The notes under the pieces: model-generated
Seen by the model: the letters and a program-made list of their open reading frames with translations, nothing else
What the model was told of the DNA's origin: nothing
Database searches by the model: none
Source of the DNA: Deinococcus piscis
GTDB lineage: Bacteria; Deinococcota; Deinococci; Deinococcales; Deinococcaceae
Assembly (NCBI RefSeq): GCF_014653275.1
Contig: NZ_BNAL01000005.1
Coordinates: 1-64,000 of the forward strand
Length of the DNA: 64,000 nt
Reading direction: 5' to 3'
Made by a program: the position numbers and the translations under genes
In this document: positions 38,648-50,338 of the stretch, one piece after another
How the letters are laid out: each line of letters opens with the position of its first letter
Position numbering within the stretch: position 1 is the first letter of the stretch

Positions 38648-39562
38648 ATGCTGATTGCCGCCCTGCTGTCTTGGTTCCTGACTGGGCTGTTTATTCAGCA
38701 GTCCAAAAAGCGCGGCTGGGGTCAGCCGATTCGTGCCGACGGTCCCCAGAGTCACCTAGCCAAGGAAGGGACGCCCACCGCTGGCGGCGTGGTCTTTACG
38801 CTGGTCACGCTGCTGGTGTGGCTGGTGCTGTTCCTGACCGGCCAGGGCGGTGACATGCGTGAAGCCCTGCTGGTGCTGGCTGCCCTGGGTATGGGCCTGA
38901 TAGGCGGTCTGGACGATTGGTTCAAGATTCAGTCGCGCATGAAGGGCAGCGGAAAAAAAGAGCTGCTGGCCCGCGAGAAGTTCCCACTGCAAATCCTGAT
39001 GGCCCTGATTTTTTCCTATCTGGCGGCTCCCTATGCCAGCCATGAGCTGGTGCCTTCGCTGGGGCTGATAGGAGACGTGCTGCTGTACACCTTCGTGATG
39101 GTCGGGGCAGTCAACGCCTTCAACTTTACCGATGGGCTGGACGGCCTGCTGGCCGGGGTCGCCATCATTGTGCTGCTGCCTTTTGTGGCCGTGTCGCCGG
39201 TCAGTGCGTTGCTGGTCGCTGCCTTGCTGGGGTTCCTGTGGTTCAACGTGCATCCTGCCAAAGTGTTTATGGGCGACATGGGCTCGCACGCCATCGGGGC
39301 GATTGCGGCGGGGGCGTACATCCTCTACGGCGATGTCTGGCTGCTGCCGATTGCGGCCATCATTCCGGTAGCTGCCGTGCTGAGCGTGGTGATTCAGGTG
39401 ATTTCGTTCAAGACCCGTGGCACCCGCGTCTTCAAGATGTCGCCTATTCAGCATCATTTTGAGCTGAGCGGCTGGCCTGAGACCCAGGTAACGCAGCGGT
39501 TCTGGGTGATAACCGGGCTGGCGACGGCGCTGGTCTGGTATCTGCTGGGTGGGCGACCCTAA
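38648..39562 (+). CDS. mraY: phospho-N-acetylmuramoyl-pentapeptide transferase
   Basis: MraY transfers phospho-MurNAc-pentapeptide from UDP to undecaprenyl phosphate to give lipid I. The 304-residue protein has about ten helices with the catalytic acidic motifs [12 protein letters not shown] and [26 protein letters not shown] and the [12 protein letters not shown] block. It is shorter than E. coli MraY. The ATG at 38648 follows AGGAG, and TACAAT at 38584-38589 is a likely -10. It stands alone instead of in a dcw cluster. Confidence 0.95.
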   Translation: MLIAALLSWFLTGLFIQQSKKRGWGQPIRADGPQSHLAKEGTPTAGGVVFTLVTLLVWLVLFLTGQGGDMREALLVLAALGMGLIGGLDDWFKIQSRMKGSGKKELLAREKFPLQILMALIFSYLAAPYASHELVPSLGLIGDVLLYTFVMVGAVNAFNFTDGLDGLLAGVAIIVLLPFVAVSPVSALLVAALLGFLWFNVHPAKVFMGDMGSHAIGAIAAGAYILYGDVWLLPIAAIIPVAAVLSVVIQVISFKTRGTRVFKMSPIQHHFELSGWPETQVTQRFWVITGLATALVWYLLGGRP

Positions 39563-39602
39563 ACCAGCGGCCAGGCCGTCAGCTGTAGACGGAAGCCGTA
39601 GC

Positions 39603-39627
39603 TCCCCGCCGGATGGCGGGGGTTTTT
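39603..39627 (+). terminator. intrinsic terminator of mraY
   Basis: CCCCGCC pairs with GGCGGGG around a four-base loop, followed by five T, shortly after the mraY stop. Confidence 0.88.
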
Positions 39628-39668
39628 GTTGGGCCTGGCTGGAGAGGGGGCCAGGTAAGATTGAGCCC

Positions 39669-40646
39669 ATGACTTCGCCGCACACCGACTGGGCTGCCAG
39701 GCTCCACCGCGCCGCTGCTGTGCGGGCCGGGGTGGCCGCCCAGGACACGACCTTTTACCGCTTGCTGCATACCACCGAGACCGGCGGGCTGTGTAGCCTG
39801 GACCGAATCGGCGCGGTAGGCGTACTCAGCCTGTACCGCGAGCTGAGCGCGGCGCAGGAAGCGGCGCTGCTAGAGGCGGTGCGCCCTCCGCTGGACGCTT
39901 TGAGGCTAGAGACGCTCTATCTCAAGCGCCGACCTGAAGTGGCCAGTCACCGGGCCAATACCGAGCGCGACTGGCTGGCCCCGCAGGAGCCAGTATGGGG
40001 CCAGCCAGTGCCGCAGCTGACCGCCACCGAGCGCGGCGTGCCGTTTCTGTTTCGGCCTGGGGGGGACCTCAGTGTGGGCCTGTTTGCGGATGCCCGGCCC
40101 ATGCGTGAGTGGGTGCAGGCACATGCGGCGGGCCTGCGGGTGCTGAACACCTTCGCCTATACCTGCGGCTTTGGCCTGAGCGCGGCTCTGGGAGGGGCAC
40201 TCAGTGTCAAGAACGTGGACCTGTCGCGCCGGGTGCTGGCCTGGGGACAGGAGAACTACGCCCTGAGCGGCCTGGATGCCCCGGACGGGGACTTTCTCTA
40301 CGGCGACGTGTTCGATTGGCTGCGGCGGCTGCACCGACGCGGTGACCGCTTTGACCTGCTGATTCTGGACCCGCCCAGCTTTGCAAGGCGCGGGCGGCAG
40401 ACCTGGCGCGCCGAAAAAGATTACGCGGCACTGGCACAGGCAGCCGCAGCTTTGCTGGCCCCAGGCGGGCAACTGCTGGCGATGACCAATCATGCGGGCC
40501 TGAGCGAGCGGGCCTTCGGGCGGCAGGTCGCGCAGGGGGTGGAAGGGGCTGGACGCCGCACCGCTGGCCCAGTGAAGCCGCTGGGTCCAGGCGCCGATTT
40601 TCCGGGGGCCACACACCTCAAAGCGGGGGTTTGGCGCTTGGCCTAA
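39669..40646 (+). CDS. class I SAM-dependent methyltransferase, RlmI-like
   Basis: This 325-residue methyltransferase has [19 protein letters not shown] (motif I) and the catalytic-loop motif [13 protein letters not shown], as in 23S rRNA cytosine-5 methyltransferases of the RlmI/RlmL group. The N-terminal portion is not a clear PUA domain. Target RNA is unproven. TAAGAT (39656-39661) is seven bases before the ATG, indicating a leaderless message. The longer frame begins before the mraY stop and is unlikely. Confidence 0.85.
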   Translation: MTSPHTDWAARLHRAAAVRAGVAAQDTTFYRLLHTTETGGLCSLDRIGAVGVLSLYRELSAAQEAALLEAVRPPLDALRLETLYLKRRPEVASHRANTERDWLAPQEPVWGQPVPQLTATERGVPFLFRPGGDLSVGLFADARPMREWVQAHAAGLRVLNTFAYTCGFGLSAALGGALSVKNVDLSRRVLAWGQENYALSGLDAPDGDFLYGDVFDWLRRLHRRGDRFDLLILDPPSFARRGRQTWRAEKDYAALAQAAAALLAPGGQLLAMTNHAGLSERAFGRQVAQGVEGAGRRTAGPVKPLGPGADFPGATHLKAGVWRLA

Positions 40647-40834
40647 ATGCTGGGGCAGCGGTGTGGGCCGGGCCGCCCGACTTTGGCCGCTGTGCTACCT
40701 TGTGGGCACCAGAAATTCGGGTATTTTAGACCCAGTCCAAAATCTATCCGCCCTTGACCGGCGGATTCGTTGTTGTTCCGGCCTGCCGGGGTGCTGGCCC
40801 GGCCTGGCTTCCCGCCCTTCCAGCAGAGGTGTCC

Positions 40835-41977
<1,143 letters not shown>

Positions 41978-42189
41978 GACTGGCCCGGACACCGCCCGCA
42001 GCCCAGATTGTGAAAGGACGGGGCCTGTGACAAAATGCAGCCCATCTTGTCCATCTCTGCCCCCGTTCGTGCGTGTCCGGGCTCCAGCCTGCACCCTTAG
42101 ACCAGAGACTGCGCTGGGCAGGTGCCAGAACTGAGCTGACTCCACTGGCGGAGAAGGACTTTGCCCCACGGCAAAAAAGGAGAAACCGC

Positions 42190-42678
42190 GTGACCAACAC
42201 CAAGCAGATCAAGCTGACCAAAGAAGGCTACGAGCGACTGGAAAAAGCGCTTGCCCAGGAACAGGAGCGGCTGACCGAGGCCACCCGCATCGTGCAGGAG
42301 CAGATGGAGAACTCCACCGACTCCGAAGACACCGGCCTGGAAGACGCCAAGCGTGAAAAGCGCCAGGTGGAAGCCCGCATTGAGGAGCTGGAAGACACCC
42401 TGGCCCGCGCCACGGTGATTGAAGGTGCCAGCGAAGATGGAGCCGTCAACCTGGGAGCCACCGTCATCCTGAGCAACGAAACCGCCAAAAAGGAAATGAC
42501 TGTCAAAGTGGTCAGTGCGGCGGAAGCCAGCGTGCGCGGAGGCGACAAGACCCCCCGCATCAGCGATGACAGCCCAGTGGGCCGCGAACTGATGGGCCGG
42601 CGCGAAGGCGAGGCTTTCGTGGTGAATCTGGAAGGCGGCAAGCAGGTCAAGTACAAAGTGAAGGCCGTCAGCTACTAA
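42190..42678 (+). CDS. Gre-family transcription factor, Gfh1-like
   Basis: The 162-residue protein has the Gre layout: an N-terminal coiled coil ([19 protein letters not shown] ... [16 protein letters not shown]) and a C-terminal FKBP-like domain ([27 protein letters not shown]). The coiled-coil tip reads [13 protein letters not shown]. GreA proteins have DLSENAEY there, with the two acids that activate RNA cleavage. The tip resembles Thermus Gfh1, which inhibits RNA polymerase. An automatic greA label may therefore be wrong. Start is a GTG with AAGGAG eight bases upstream. Confidence 0.85.
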   Translation: MTNTKQIKLTKEGYERLEKALAQEQERLTEATRIVQEQMENSTDSEDTGLEDAKREKRQVEARIEELEDTLARATVIEGASEDGAVNLGATVILSNETAKKEMTVKVVSAAEASVRGGDKTPRISDDSPVGRELMGRREGEAFVVNLEGGKQVKYKVKAVSY

Positions 42679-42735
42679 CTTTTTTTGCAAGTAGGGTGCG
42701 GCGCAGTGATAGGCTAGCCCCTGGTGGCTGCCGCT

Positions 42736-42792
42736 CAGAGGAAAGGGCAGAAGGTGTGGAACCAGTTTCCCCGCCTTCTGCCCTTTCCTCTG
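42736..42792 (+). terminator. 19-bp perfect inverted repeat, terminator
   Basis: The left arm 42736-42754 is matched perfectly by the right arm 42774-42792, 19 bases each, with a short loop. A CCTTTTTG run follows about nine bases later. It separates the Gfh1-like gene from lysS and is far longer than the other hairpins in the window. Confidence 0.8.
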
Positions 42793-42850
42793 TCCTGAAT
42801 CCTTTTTGCTTGGCCCTTTTCTGGCGGCCATATCCTTTAGACTTCTAGCC

Positions 42851-44449
42851 ATGTCAGATGAAGGCCAGCAGCCCGCTCCACAAACCAGCACCCCCGAATC
42901 CAGCGCCCCCGACTACAGCCAGCTCCACGAGCAGACGGTCAGCCGCCTGAATAACCTCGCCGCCCAGGTGGAAGCGGGGTTTGAATCACATCCCTACAGC
43001 TACGACCAGAGCCACCACAGCCGCGACGTGCTGGCCGCGCACCCCGCCCAGAACGCAGAAGGCAAGTGGGAGCCGGGCCAGGAGTGGCGGGAGGAAAGCT
43101 ACTCGCTGGCCGGGCGGATCACCCTGCTGCGTCACATGGGCAAGGCCGCTTTTGCTGAGCTGCAAGACGAGTGGGGTAGCCTGCAAGTCTTTTTCTCCAA
43201 GAGTGATCTGGAAAGCTTTGCCGCCACCAAAAAGATTGACTTAGGGGACATCATCGGTGTCAGGGGCTATCCCTTCGTGACCAAGACCGGGCAGCTGACC
43301 CTGCACGTGACCGAGTGGCAACCGCTGGTCAAGAGCCTGCACCCGCTCCCCACCAAAAAGGGCGGCTTGCAGGACGAAGAATTGCGTGCCCGCCGCCGCT
43401 ACCTCGACCTGATCGTGAATCCGGAGCGCCGCAGCGCCTTCCGTACCCGCAGTCAGGCGATTCGCTACATTCGCAATTTTCTGGACAGTCAGGGCTTTAT
43501 GGAAGTGGAAGGCCCGACCTTGCAGGTGGTGCCCGGCGGCACTGAGGCCACGCCTTTTACCACCCATCACAAGGCGCTGGGCCATGAGTTCAGCCTGCGT
43601 ATCAGCCTGGAGCTGTACCTCAAGCGGCTGCTGGTGGGCGGTTTCGAGCGGGTCTACGAGATTGGCCGCAACTACCGCAACGAGGGCATTGACCGCACCC
43701 ACAACCCCGAATTCACCATGCTGGAAGCCTACTTCGCGTATGGCGACTACGAGGACATGATGGCGCTGGTGGAGCAGATGCTCAACGGGCTAGTCAAGGA
43801 AGTGACCGGCGGCAGCGAGAAAATCACCTATCAGGGCCGCGACTTGGACTTCAGCCTGCCCTTCAAGCGCCTGGATTTTGTGACGGCGCTGCGGGAAAAA
43901 GCGGGTCTGGATTTTGACCCGTTGGACCTGGAGCAGCTGCGGGCCTGGGCCGACGAGCGGCACCCCGAACTGCGGAAAGTCCCCTCCTACAAGCTGCTGG
44001 ACAAGCTGAGCGGCGAGTACATCGAGCCGGAGTTGCAGGACCCGACCTTCCTGGTCAACATGCCGCTGGTGATCAGCCCGCTGGTTAAGAAGCACCGGGA
44101 GCGCCCTGGCCTGAGCGAGCGGGCCGACCTGTTTGTGGGCGGCTTTGAGCTGGCCCCCATCTACTCCGAGCTGAACGACGCCCTGGACCAGCGCGCCCGC
44201 TTTGAGGCGCAGACGGCCCGCCGCGAGGCCGGCGATGACGAAGCCCACCAGCAGGACGAGGACTTCCTGCTGGCGCTGGAATACGGCATGCCGCCCACCG
44301 CGGGCATGGGCATGGGCATGGACCGCCTGGCCATGCTGCTGACCGACTCCGACTCTATTCGCGACGTGCTGCTTTTCCCACTGCTGCGCCCGGAAGCGGG
44401 CAAGCCGGCAGCGCAGGTGGAACCGGAGCAGGCTGAAGGGGAGAATTAA
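42851..44449 (+). CDS. lysS: lysyl-tRNA synthetase, class II
   Basis: LysS charges tRNA-Lys. The 532-residue enzyme has an OB-fold anticodon domain (about 80-190) and the class II core with motif 2 ([20 protein letters not shown] in 20 residues), then [11 protein letters not shown] and motif 3 ([15 protein letters not shown]). An N-terminal Ser/Gln/Pro-rich tail of about 40 residues is unusual. An insertion near 455-470 ([18 protein letters not shown]) is typical of LysS. TAGACT (42838-42843) is seven bases before the ATG: leaderless. Confidence 0.97.
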   Translation: MSDEGQQPAPQTSTPESSAPDYSQLHEQTVSRLNNLAAQVEAGFESHPYSYDQSHHSRDVLAAHPAQNAEGKWEPGQEWREESYSLAGRITLLRHMGKAAFAELQDEWGSLQVFFSKSDLESFAATKKIDLGDIIGVRGYPFVTKTGQLTLHVTEWQPLVKSLHPLPTKKGGLQDEELRARRRYLDLIVNPERRSAFRTRSQAIRYIRNFLDSQGFMEVEGPTLQVVPGGTEATPFTTHHKALGHEFSLRISLELYLKRLLVGGFERVYEIGRNYRNEGIDRTHNPEFTMLEAYFAYGDYEDMMALVEQMLNGLVKEVTGGSEKITYQGRDLDFSLPFKRLDFVTALREKAGLDFDPLDLEQLRAWADERHPELRKVPSYKLLDKLSGEYIEPELQDPTFLVNMPLVISPLVKKHRERPGLSERADLFVGGFELAPIYSELNDALDQRARFEAQTARREAGDDEAHQQDEDFLLALEYGMPPTAGMGMGMDRLAMLLTDSDSIRDVLLFPLLRPEAGKPAAQVEPEQAEGEN

Positions 44450-44476
44450 AAGCCTGCCTCTGCCGATTTTCCCGGT

Positions 44477-44514
44477 CCCCCTCTCGAGCCTGCTGAGGCT
44501 TCTGAGGGGGCTTT
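44477..44514 (+). terminator. intrinsic terminator of lysS
   Basis: CCCCCTC pairs with GAGGGGG, with an inner AGCCT/AGGCT stem, followed by CTTTT. It lies 30 bases after the lysS stop. Confidence 0.85.
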
Positions 44515-44565
44515 TGCTGCTGTGCATTCGGCCTAGACTGACCCTATGCCAAGGGGGGGATTCCG

Positions 44566-45374
44566 GTGAAGCGAGTGGTCGCTGGCCTTCCGCCAGAGCG
44601 CCGTCCATTCCAGTTTTTTGGGTGGGTGGCGCTGCTGTCAGTGCCGTTTTATCTGCTGGGCTGGCTGGCCCCTGAGCTGAAGCGTTGGATGCCAGTTCAG
44701 TTCCCGATCAGTGCGCTGATGGTCGTGGCTCCGCTCTTTGCTGCGGGCCTGCTGACCTGGCGCAGCGAAGGGCAGACTGGTGTGCGCCGCCTTCTGTCAC
44801 GCACGTTCGATGCAAAGCGCGTACAGCACAAAGGCTGGCTTCTGGTGGCATTCGGATCATGCCGTTGGTGACGTTGGTTGCCTTCATGCTTCAGCGTAAG
44901 CTGGGCCAGACCTTACCACCTGCAGAACCCATCTGGCCGGCAGTGATTTTCTATATCGCCGTGTATGTGCTGGCTGCCGCCGCAGAAGAAGTGGGCTGGA
45001 CCGGCTACGCCCTGGAGCCGTTGCGGCAGCGTTATGGTCTCCTTGGGGCCGGGTTGCTGCTGGGCGCAGTGTGGTGGTTGTGGCATGCCCTTCCCTTCCT
45101 GATGATGGGGCATGGTCCAGCCTTGATGTTCTGGACTGCGGTTGGCACGGTGGCTCACCGGGTCTTGATGACCCTGCTGTACGACCGGACCAATGGCGGT
45201 GTGCCCAGTGCTGTCATCTATCACACGATGATCAACGTGACCTACTCGCTGTATCCAGTGCAGGGATCGCATTACGACTACCGCATCGTTGGGGTGCTCC
45301 TTGTGCTGCTCTGCTCGCTGGGGGCACTGCTTCCCCGGCAAAACCATGTGCCGGTCAGGGGCGTACCCAGCTGA
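44566..45374 (+). pseudogene. CPBP-family intramembrane metalloprotease, frameshifted
   Basis: The first frame (GTG 44566) gives three membrane helices to residue 101. About ten bases before its stop the sequence continues in another frame with IMPLVTLVAFMLQRKLG. The second part holds the family motifs AAAEEVGWTGYALEPLRQR, with the EE metal/catalytic pair, and WWLWHALPFLMMGHG. One base is missing near 44855-44862 (GGATCATG). A complete protein would have about 268 residues. CPBP proteases are ABI-like enzymes. A real frameshift or a sequencing error are both possible. Confidence 0.8.
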
Positions 45375-45543
45375 AACTGGGGCCGCGATTTGCCGACATA
45401 GGGGCAGAAAATCCAGGAGCTACTTCGGCTTCCTGCCGGCTGGGGTATCCTCTGAGACAACCCACAACTCAGTTTTCCCGGAAGCTGGCCGCCGCAGCGC
45501 TGTATTTGCGCGGTTCTCTCCCTTCCGGCCACAAGGAGATGAC

Positions 45544-48500
45544 ATGACCACACTTGACCGCCAGCCCGACCCTGCTTCCACCAGTCCCCGGCCCGCACAT
45601 GGCCGCCTGCGCTTTGTAACGGCGGCCAGCCTGTTCGATGGACACGACGCCAGCATCAACATCATGCGGCGGATTTTGCAGGCCCAGGGCGCGGAAGTGA
45701 TTCACCTGGCCCACAACCGCAGCGTGGATGAAGTCGTGAACACGGCCATTCAGGAGGACGCCCACGGCATTGCCGTCAGCAGCTATCAGGGCGGACATGT
45801 GGAGTATTTCCGGTACATGCGTCAGCTGCTGGAGGAGCGCGGTGCGGAGCACATTCAGGTATTTGGCGGGGGCGGCGGCGTGATTGTGCCCGCAGAAATC
45901 CGTGAGTTGCAGGAGGCAGGCGTGATCATCTACTCGCCGGAAGACGGCCAGCGCCTGGGCCTGGTGGGCATGATTGAGGATGTGATGCGCCGCGCCGCCG
46001 CTGCACAGCGCCCGCCGACCCCACCGCTGGAGGCTCTGGAGCAGGGCGGTGTCCGTGAACTGGCCCGCTTTATCTCCGCGCTGGAAGACGGCACCCTGCC
46101 CGCCGAGGAGCGCGGGCATCTGCTGACCCAGGCGGCCAGCATCCACACGCCCGTGCTGGGCATCACCGGCACCGGGGGCGCGGGCAAGTCCAGCCTGACC
46201 GACGAGCTGATTTCGCGCATTCGGCTGGACCAGCATGACAGCAAGCGGGTGGCGGTCATCTCTATTGACCCGTCGCGCCGCCGCTCGGGTGGGGCGCTGC
46301 TGGGTGACCGCATCCGCATGAACGCCATTGACACGCCGCAGGTCTATATGCGCTCACTGGCGACCCGTGAAGCGGGCAGCGAGATCAGCGCCGCGCTGCC
46401 GGACGTGATTGCGGCCTGCAAAGTGGCTGGCTTTGACCTGATTATCGTGGAGACGTCGGGCATCGGGCAGGGCGACGCGGCCATCACGCCGCATGTGGAC
46501 CTCAGCCTGTATGTGATGACGCCGGAATTCGGCGCGGCCAGCCAGCTGGAAAAGATTGACATGCTCGACTTTGCCGACCTGGTCGCCATCAACAAGTTTG
46601 ACCGCCGGGGCGCGCAGGACGCCGTGCGGGACGTGGGCAAGCAGTTGCAGCGCAACCGCGAAGCCTGGGACCGAATGCCCGCTGACATGCCGGTGTACGG
46701 CACGCAGGCCAGCCTGTTCAACGATGATGGTGTGACCGCGCTTTATTTCGGCGTCAAGGAGGCGCTGGCGGAGCGCGGCCACAGCTGGCCCGAAGGCAAG
46801 CTGACCCGCCCGGACGGCAAGGCCAGCACCCGCACCCACGAGATTGTCCCGGCCAGCCGCGCCCGCTACCTGGCCGAGATCGCCGAGACGGTGCGCGGCT
46901 ACCACGCCGATACCGAGGCCCAGGCGACCCTGGCCCGCGAGGTACAGGACCTCCGCCACGCCCAGGAGCTGAGCGGCGCGGACCTCGGCTCTCAGATTGC
47001 CGAGCGCGAGGGGCGGCTGAGTGCAGAGAGCCGTGAGTTGCTGGGCGGCTGGCCCCAGACCCAGGACAACTACGCGGGCGACGAGATGGTGACCCAGGTG
47101 CGCGGGCGCGAGATTCGCACCGAGCTGACCACCGTCAGCCTGAGCGGGCTGCACATTCCCAAAGTGGCCTTGCCGCGCCTGTCGGACCACGGCGACCTGC
47201 TGCGCTTCCTGCGCTCGGAAAACCTGCCGGGCCGCTTCCCCTTTACGGCGGGCGTGTTTCCGTTCAAGCGCGAGGGCGAAGACCCCACCCGGATGTTCGC
47301 GGGCGAGGGCGACGCGGCCCGCACCAACCGCCGCTTCCGGCTGATTTCCGAAGGCATGCCGGCCAAGCGGCTGAGCACCGCCTTCGATTCGGTCACGCTG
47401 TACGGCCAGGACCCCGACCTCCGCCCCGACATCTACGGCAAGGTGGGCACCAGCGGCGTGAGCATCGCCACCCTAGACGACATGCGGGTGCTGTTTGACG
47501 GCTTTGATCTGAGCGATCCCAGCACTTCGGTCAGCATGACCATCAACGGCCCCGCCCCCACCATCCTGGCGATGTATCTGAATGTGGCAATTGAAAAGGA
47601 CGCCACCAAGTTTGCCGAGCGCGAGGGCCGTGAGCCTACCGAGCAGGAGCGCGCCGAACTGCGGGCCGAGACGCTGCGGCAGGTGCGCGGCACCGTACAG
47701 GCCGACATTCTCAAGGAAGACCAGGGCCAGAACACCTGTATTTTTAGCACCGAATTCAGTCTCAAGGTGATGGGTGACATCCAGGAATACTTCGTTCACA
47801 ACGAGGTCCGCAACTTCTACTCGGTCAGCATCAGCGGGTATCACATCGCGGAGGCCGGGGCCAACCCGATTACGCAGCTGGCTTTTACGCTCGCCAACGG
47901 CTTTACCTACGTGGAAAGCTACCTGGCGCGTGGCATGGCGATTGATGATTTTGCGCCCAACCTCAGTTTCTTCTTTTCCAACGGCATGGACCCGGAATAC
48001 TCGGTGATGGGCCGCGTGGCGCGCCGCATCTGGGCCGTGGCGATGCGCGAGAAGTACGGGGCCGCCGAGCGCAGCCAGAAGCTGAAATACCACATTCAGA
48101 CCTCGGGCCGCTCGCTGCACGCGCAGGAGATGGACTTTAACGATATCCGCACCACCTTGCAGGCGCTGATTGCCATCTACGACAACACCAACTCGCTGCA
48201 CACCAACGCCTACGACGAAGCGATTACGACCCCCAGTCCCGAGAGCGTGCGCCGGGCACTGGCGATTCAGTTGATCATCAACCGCGAGTGGGGCGCCGCC
48301 AAGAACCAGAACCCCAACCAGGGCAGCTTCTTCTTTGAGCAGCTTACTGACATGGTCGAAGAAGCGGTGCTGGCCGAATTCGAGCGCCTCTCCGAGCGCG
48401 GCGGCGTGCTGGGGGCGATGGAAACCGGCTACCAGCGCGGGCGCATTCAGGAAGAATCCATGCTGTACGAGCACCGCAAGCATGACGGCACCCTGCCCAT

Positions 48501-48783
48501 CATCGGGGTGAACACGTTCCTGAACCCCAACCCCGCCGAGGCCCCCGAGCTGGAGCTGGCACGCGGCACCGAAGAGGAGAAGCAGGCTGCACTGGCCCGC
48601 CTGCAAGCTTTCCAGGCCCAGCACTCTGCTGAGGCTCCCGCCATGCTGGAGCGACTCCAACAGGCCGTGCTGGAAGGCGAGAACGTGTTCGCCGTGCTGA
48701 TGGACGCGGTGCGGGTGTGCTCGCTGGGCCAAATTACGAACGCGCTGTTTGAGGTGGGCGGCCAGTACCGCCGCAACATGTGA
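45544..48783 (+). CDS. icmF: fused isobutyryl-CoA mutase (IcmF)
   Basis: This 1079-residue single-chain B12 mutase interconverts isobutyryl-CoA and n-butyryl-CoA. The domains run in IcmF order. A cobalamin-binding part (about 17-145) has the DGHDAS motif with the lower-ligand His. A MeaI-type G-protein (about 190-420) has [33 protein letters not shown] and NKFD. The rest is the mutase barrel (about 520-1079: [22 protein letters not shown], and [19 protein letters not shown]). AAGGAG lies before the ATG. I see no B12 riboswitch in the leader. Confidence 0.96.
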   Translation: MTTLDRQPDPASTSPRPAHGRLRFVTAASLFDGHDASINIMRRILQAQGAEVIHLAHNRSVDEVVNTAIQEDAHGIAVSSYQGGHVEYFRYMRQLLEERGAEHIQVFGGGGGVIVPAEIRELQEAGVIIYSPEDGQRLGLVGMIEDVMRRAAAAQRPPTPPLEALEQGGVRELARFISALEDGTLPAEERGHLLTQAASIHTPVLGITGTGGAGKSSLTDELISRIRLDQHDSKRVAVISIDPSRRRSGGALLGDRIRMNAIDTPQVYMRSLATREAGSEISAALPDVIAACKVAGFDLIIVETSGIGQGDAAITPHVDLSLYVMTPEFGAASQLEKIDMLDFADLVAINKFDRRGAQDAVRDVGKQLQRNREAWDRMPADMPVYGTQASLFNDDGVTALYFGVKEALAERGHSWPEGKLTRPDGKASTRTHEIVPASRARYLAEIAETVRGYHADTEAQATLAREVQDLRHAQELSGADLGSQIAEREGRLSAESRELLGGWPQTQDNYAGDEMVTQVRGREIRTELTTVSLSGLHIPKVALPRLSDHGDLLRFLRSENLPGRFPFTAGVFPFKREGEDPTRMFAGEGDAARTNRRFRLISEGMPAKRLSTAFDSVTLYGQDPDLRPDIYGKVGTSGVSIATLDDMRVLFDGFDLSDPSTSVSMTINGPAPTILAMYLNVAIEKDATKFAEREGREPTEQERAELRAETLRQVRGTVQADILKEDQGQNTCIFSTEFSLKVMGDIQEYFVHNEVRNFYSVSISGYHIAEAGANPITQLAFTLANGFTYVESYLARGMAIDDFAPNLSFFFSNGMDPEYSVMGRVARRIWAVAMREKYGAAERSQKLKYHIQTSGRSLHAQEMDFNDIRTTLQALIAIYDNTNSLHTNAYDEAITTPSPESVRRALAIQLIINREWGAAKNQNPNQGSFFFEQLTDMVEEAVLAEFERLSERGGVLGAMETGYQRGRIQEESMLYEHRKHDGTLPIIGVNTFLNPNPAEAPELELARGTEEEKQAALARLQAFQAQHSAEAPAMLERLQQAVLEGENVFAVLMDAVRVCSLGQITNALFEVGGQYRRNM

Positions 48784-48874
48784 CGCGGCTGGGAGAGGAC
48801 TGGGTGCCGTGCGGTGGAGCGCGGCCAGGTCTTGCCCATCTGGTGGGGCAAAAATGCTTTAGGCTGGGAGGTGG

Positions 48875-49537
48875 ATGTTGAGAACGACTGCTCTGTTCCT
48901 TGCCGCTTTGCTGACTCTGGCCGCCTGTGCGCCGCAGCCGGAGCCTCAGGCGACCTCGCAGCCTCAGGTGGAAGCCGCGCCGATACCGGCGGCACCTGGA
49001 GCTGAGCCTTCTCAGGAGGCCCAGGCCACTGGGCCAGCTGAAGCGGTGGCCGCTGCACCCCTGGCCGAGCCGGAAGTGGCCCCACCTCCCGCCCCCAAGA
49101 CCGAGCGGGTAGAAGGGAACCTCACCTGCACGGCGCGGCTGGCCCACCAGTCGGTCAGTGGCAACGTGGTGGTGCCCACCGGGGCCAACTGCCAACTGTT
49201 CGAGAGCGCGGTGGACGGCAGCGTGGTGCTAGAGCGCGGCTCGGCGATCACCCTCTCGGCCACGCAGGTCGGCGGCAGCGTACAGGGCGAAGAAGTCTAC
49301 GACCTGGTGATCGAGGGTGGCCGGGTCAAGGGGAGCGTGTCACTTAAGGCTGGCCAGACCGCCCGCGTGACTGACGCGGCGGTGGATGGCAACCTGGAAT
49401 TCAGTGCTCAGCAGGGCAATGTGGACGTATCGGGCAACCGGGTGGGCGGCAACCTCCGCTGCGAAGGCAACGCGGGCGTGAGCGGCCAGAACAACGAAGT
49501 GAAGGGCAATCGCACCGGCCAGTGCGCCGGGCTGTAA
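48875..49537 (+). CDS. putative lipoprotein with beta-solenoid-like repeats
   Basis: The 220-residue protein begins with a signal and a lipobox (LLTLAACAP), followed by a Pro/Ala/Glu-rich linker (about 22-80). The C-terminal part (about 83-220) has repeated short strands ending in G or N (SVSGNVVVPTGANCQLFESAVDGSVVLE across two repeats), resembling bactofilin or polymer-forming turns. I do not recognise the family. The ATG at 48875 has GGGAGGTGG just upstream. It is likely anchored in the envelope. Confidence 0.75.
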   Translation: MLRTTALFLAALLTLAACAPQPEPQATSQPQVEAAPIPAAPGAEPSQEAQATGPAEAVAAAPLAEPEVAPPPAPKTERVEGNLTCTARLAHQSVSGNVVVPTGANCQLFESAVDGSVVLERGSAITLSATQVGGSVQGEEVYDLVIEGGRVKGSVSLKAGQTARVTDAAVDGNLEFSAQQGNVDVSGNRVGGNLRCEGNAGVSGQNNEVKGNRTGQCAGL

Positions 49538-49555
49538 AGACTGCCTCTACTGTGA

Positions 49556-49589
49556 AGCGTCCCCAGCCGGTGATGGCGGGGGCGCTTTT
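49556..49589 (+). terminator. intrinsic terminator after the lipoprotein gene
   Basis: GCGTCCCC pairs with GGGGGCGC (one U-G pair), with an inner GCC/GGC stem, followed by TTTT. Confidence 0.8.
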
Positions 49590-49698
49590 GATGTCTTGCT
49601 GGCTGCTTGTGCTGAATGTTTACTCATGAGTGCAGGCGTCTATTCAGTAGCCAGTTGAGTTGAACACATGGCTTTATGCTGATAAATCCGGGGAATTA

Positions 49699-50280
49699 TC
49701 AGTTGACGGAAAATTCTATCCTATTGAAAATGGTCGGCGGTTTTGATTCGGCAAAATCTTGAGTCGATGTTTCCAGAGGCCTGGGTTCTATTGAATGAAC
49801 CAGTGAATTGACCTGCTCCGCGCTAAGGTAATACTTTCCTCTGAGGCCGGAGACAATTACAAGCACCGTTCCTTTGTAGGTCTCTCCAGGCTTGAGCGGC
49901 TGGGCGGCTTTAAATTCGGTTGTGCAGCCGTAGTGTGCGGCATTGGGTGACGTCACGTCTTTGCCGGTAGTCGAATCAGAAAACGTTGAGATATAAGGAC
50001 AGTCAAATACATCTGCTCTCTGTATCACCTCATCGCCTACGTTTGTATAACTTAGATAAATGGGATAGGTGTTTCTAAGATAAACTCCCTGAGGATATTT
50101 CAACGCTATCGCCATATCTTTTATAGTGGCGGTCTGGGTTGTCATGTTGCCCCATACGCCGAAGGCCCACCCAATGAAGGCACAGGTAACAATAAATAGG
50201 AGAAATCTCACTGATTGGATGTCATTCACCTCCCTGCTCAGCCAACGCTGTCCATCGTATGGATGCCGCAGTATATGCAA
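49699..50280 (-). CDS. hypothetical membrane-anchored protein, AT-richer than neighbours
   Basis: The 193-residue protein has one membrane helix (about 24-46, SVRFLLFIVTCAFIGWAFGVW) and a soluble domain that is probably exported. Two cysteines (FDCPYIST and HYGCTTEF) could pair. I do not recognise a family, but the pattern (YPIYLSYTNVGDEVI, LKPGETYKGTVLVIVSG) resembles Ig-like DUF4352-type domains. The start is uncertain: a TTG at 50280 is the longest, while GGGAGGTGA near 50225-50233 points to a later start. Codons and base composition are visibly more AT-rich than the flanks, suggesting transfer. Confidence 0.6.
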   Translation of the reverse strand: MHILRHPYDGQRWLSREVNDIQSVRFLLFIVTCAFIGWAFGVWGNMTTQTATIKDMAIALKYPQGVYLRNTYPIYLSYTNVGDEVIQRADVFDCPYISTFSDSTTGKDVTSPNAAHYGCTTEFKAAQPLKPGETYKGTVLVIVSGLRGKYYLSAEQVNSLVHSIEPRPLETSTQDFAESKPPTIFNRIEFSVN

Positions 50281-50287
50281 GTAGGGT

Positions 50288-50319
50288 GAGGAGGCGTGAT
50301 GGTATATCCACGCCTCCTC
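50288..50319. terminator. 11-bp perfect hairpin after glpD
   Basis: GAGGAGGCGTG and CACGCCTCCTC pair exactly around a ten-base loop just past the glpD stop. No T-run follows on the glpD strand, so it may be a weak terminator or an RNA-stabilising 3' hairpin. Confidence 0.65.
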
Positions 50320-50338
50320 GCCCCTTATTAGATGACCT

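Noticed and set aside
45375..45543. Cobalamin riboswitch before icmF
   Set aside because: The leader lacks a recognisable B12 box. Only a good Shine-Dalgarno could be supported.
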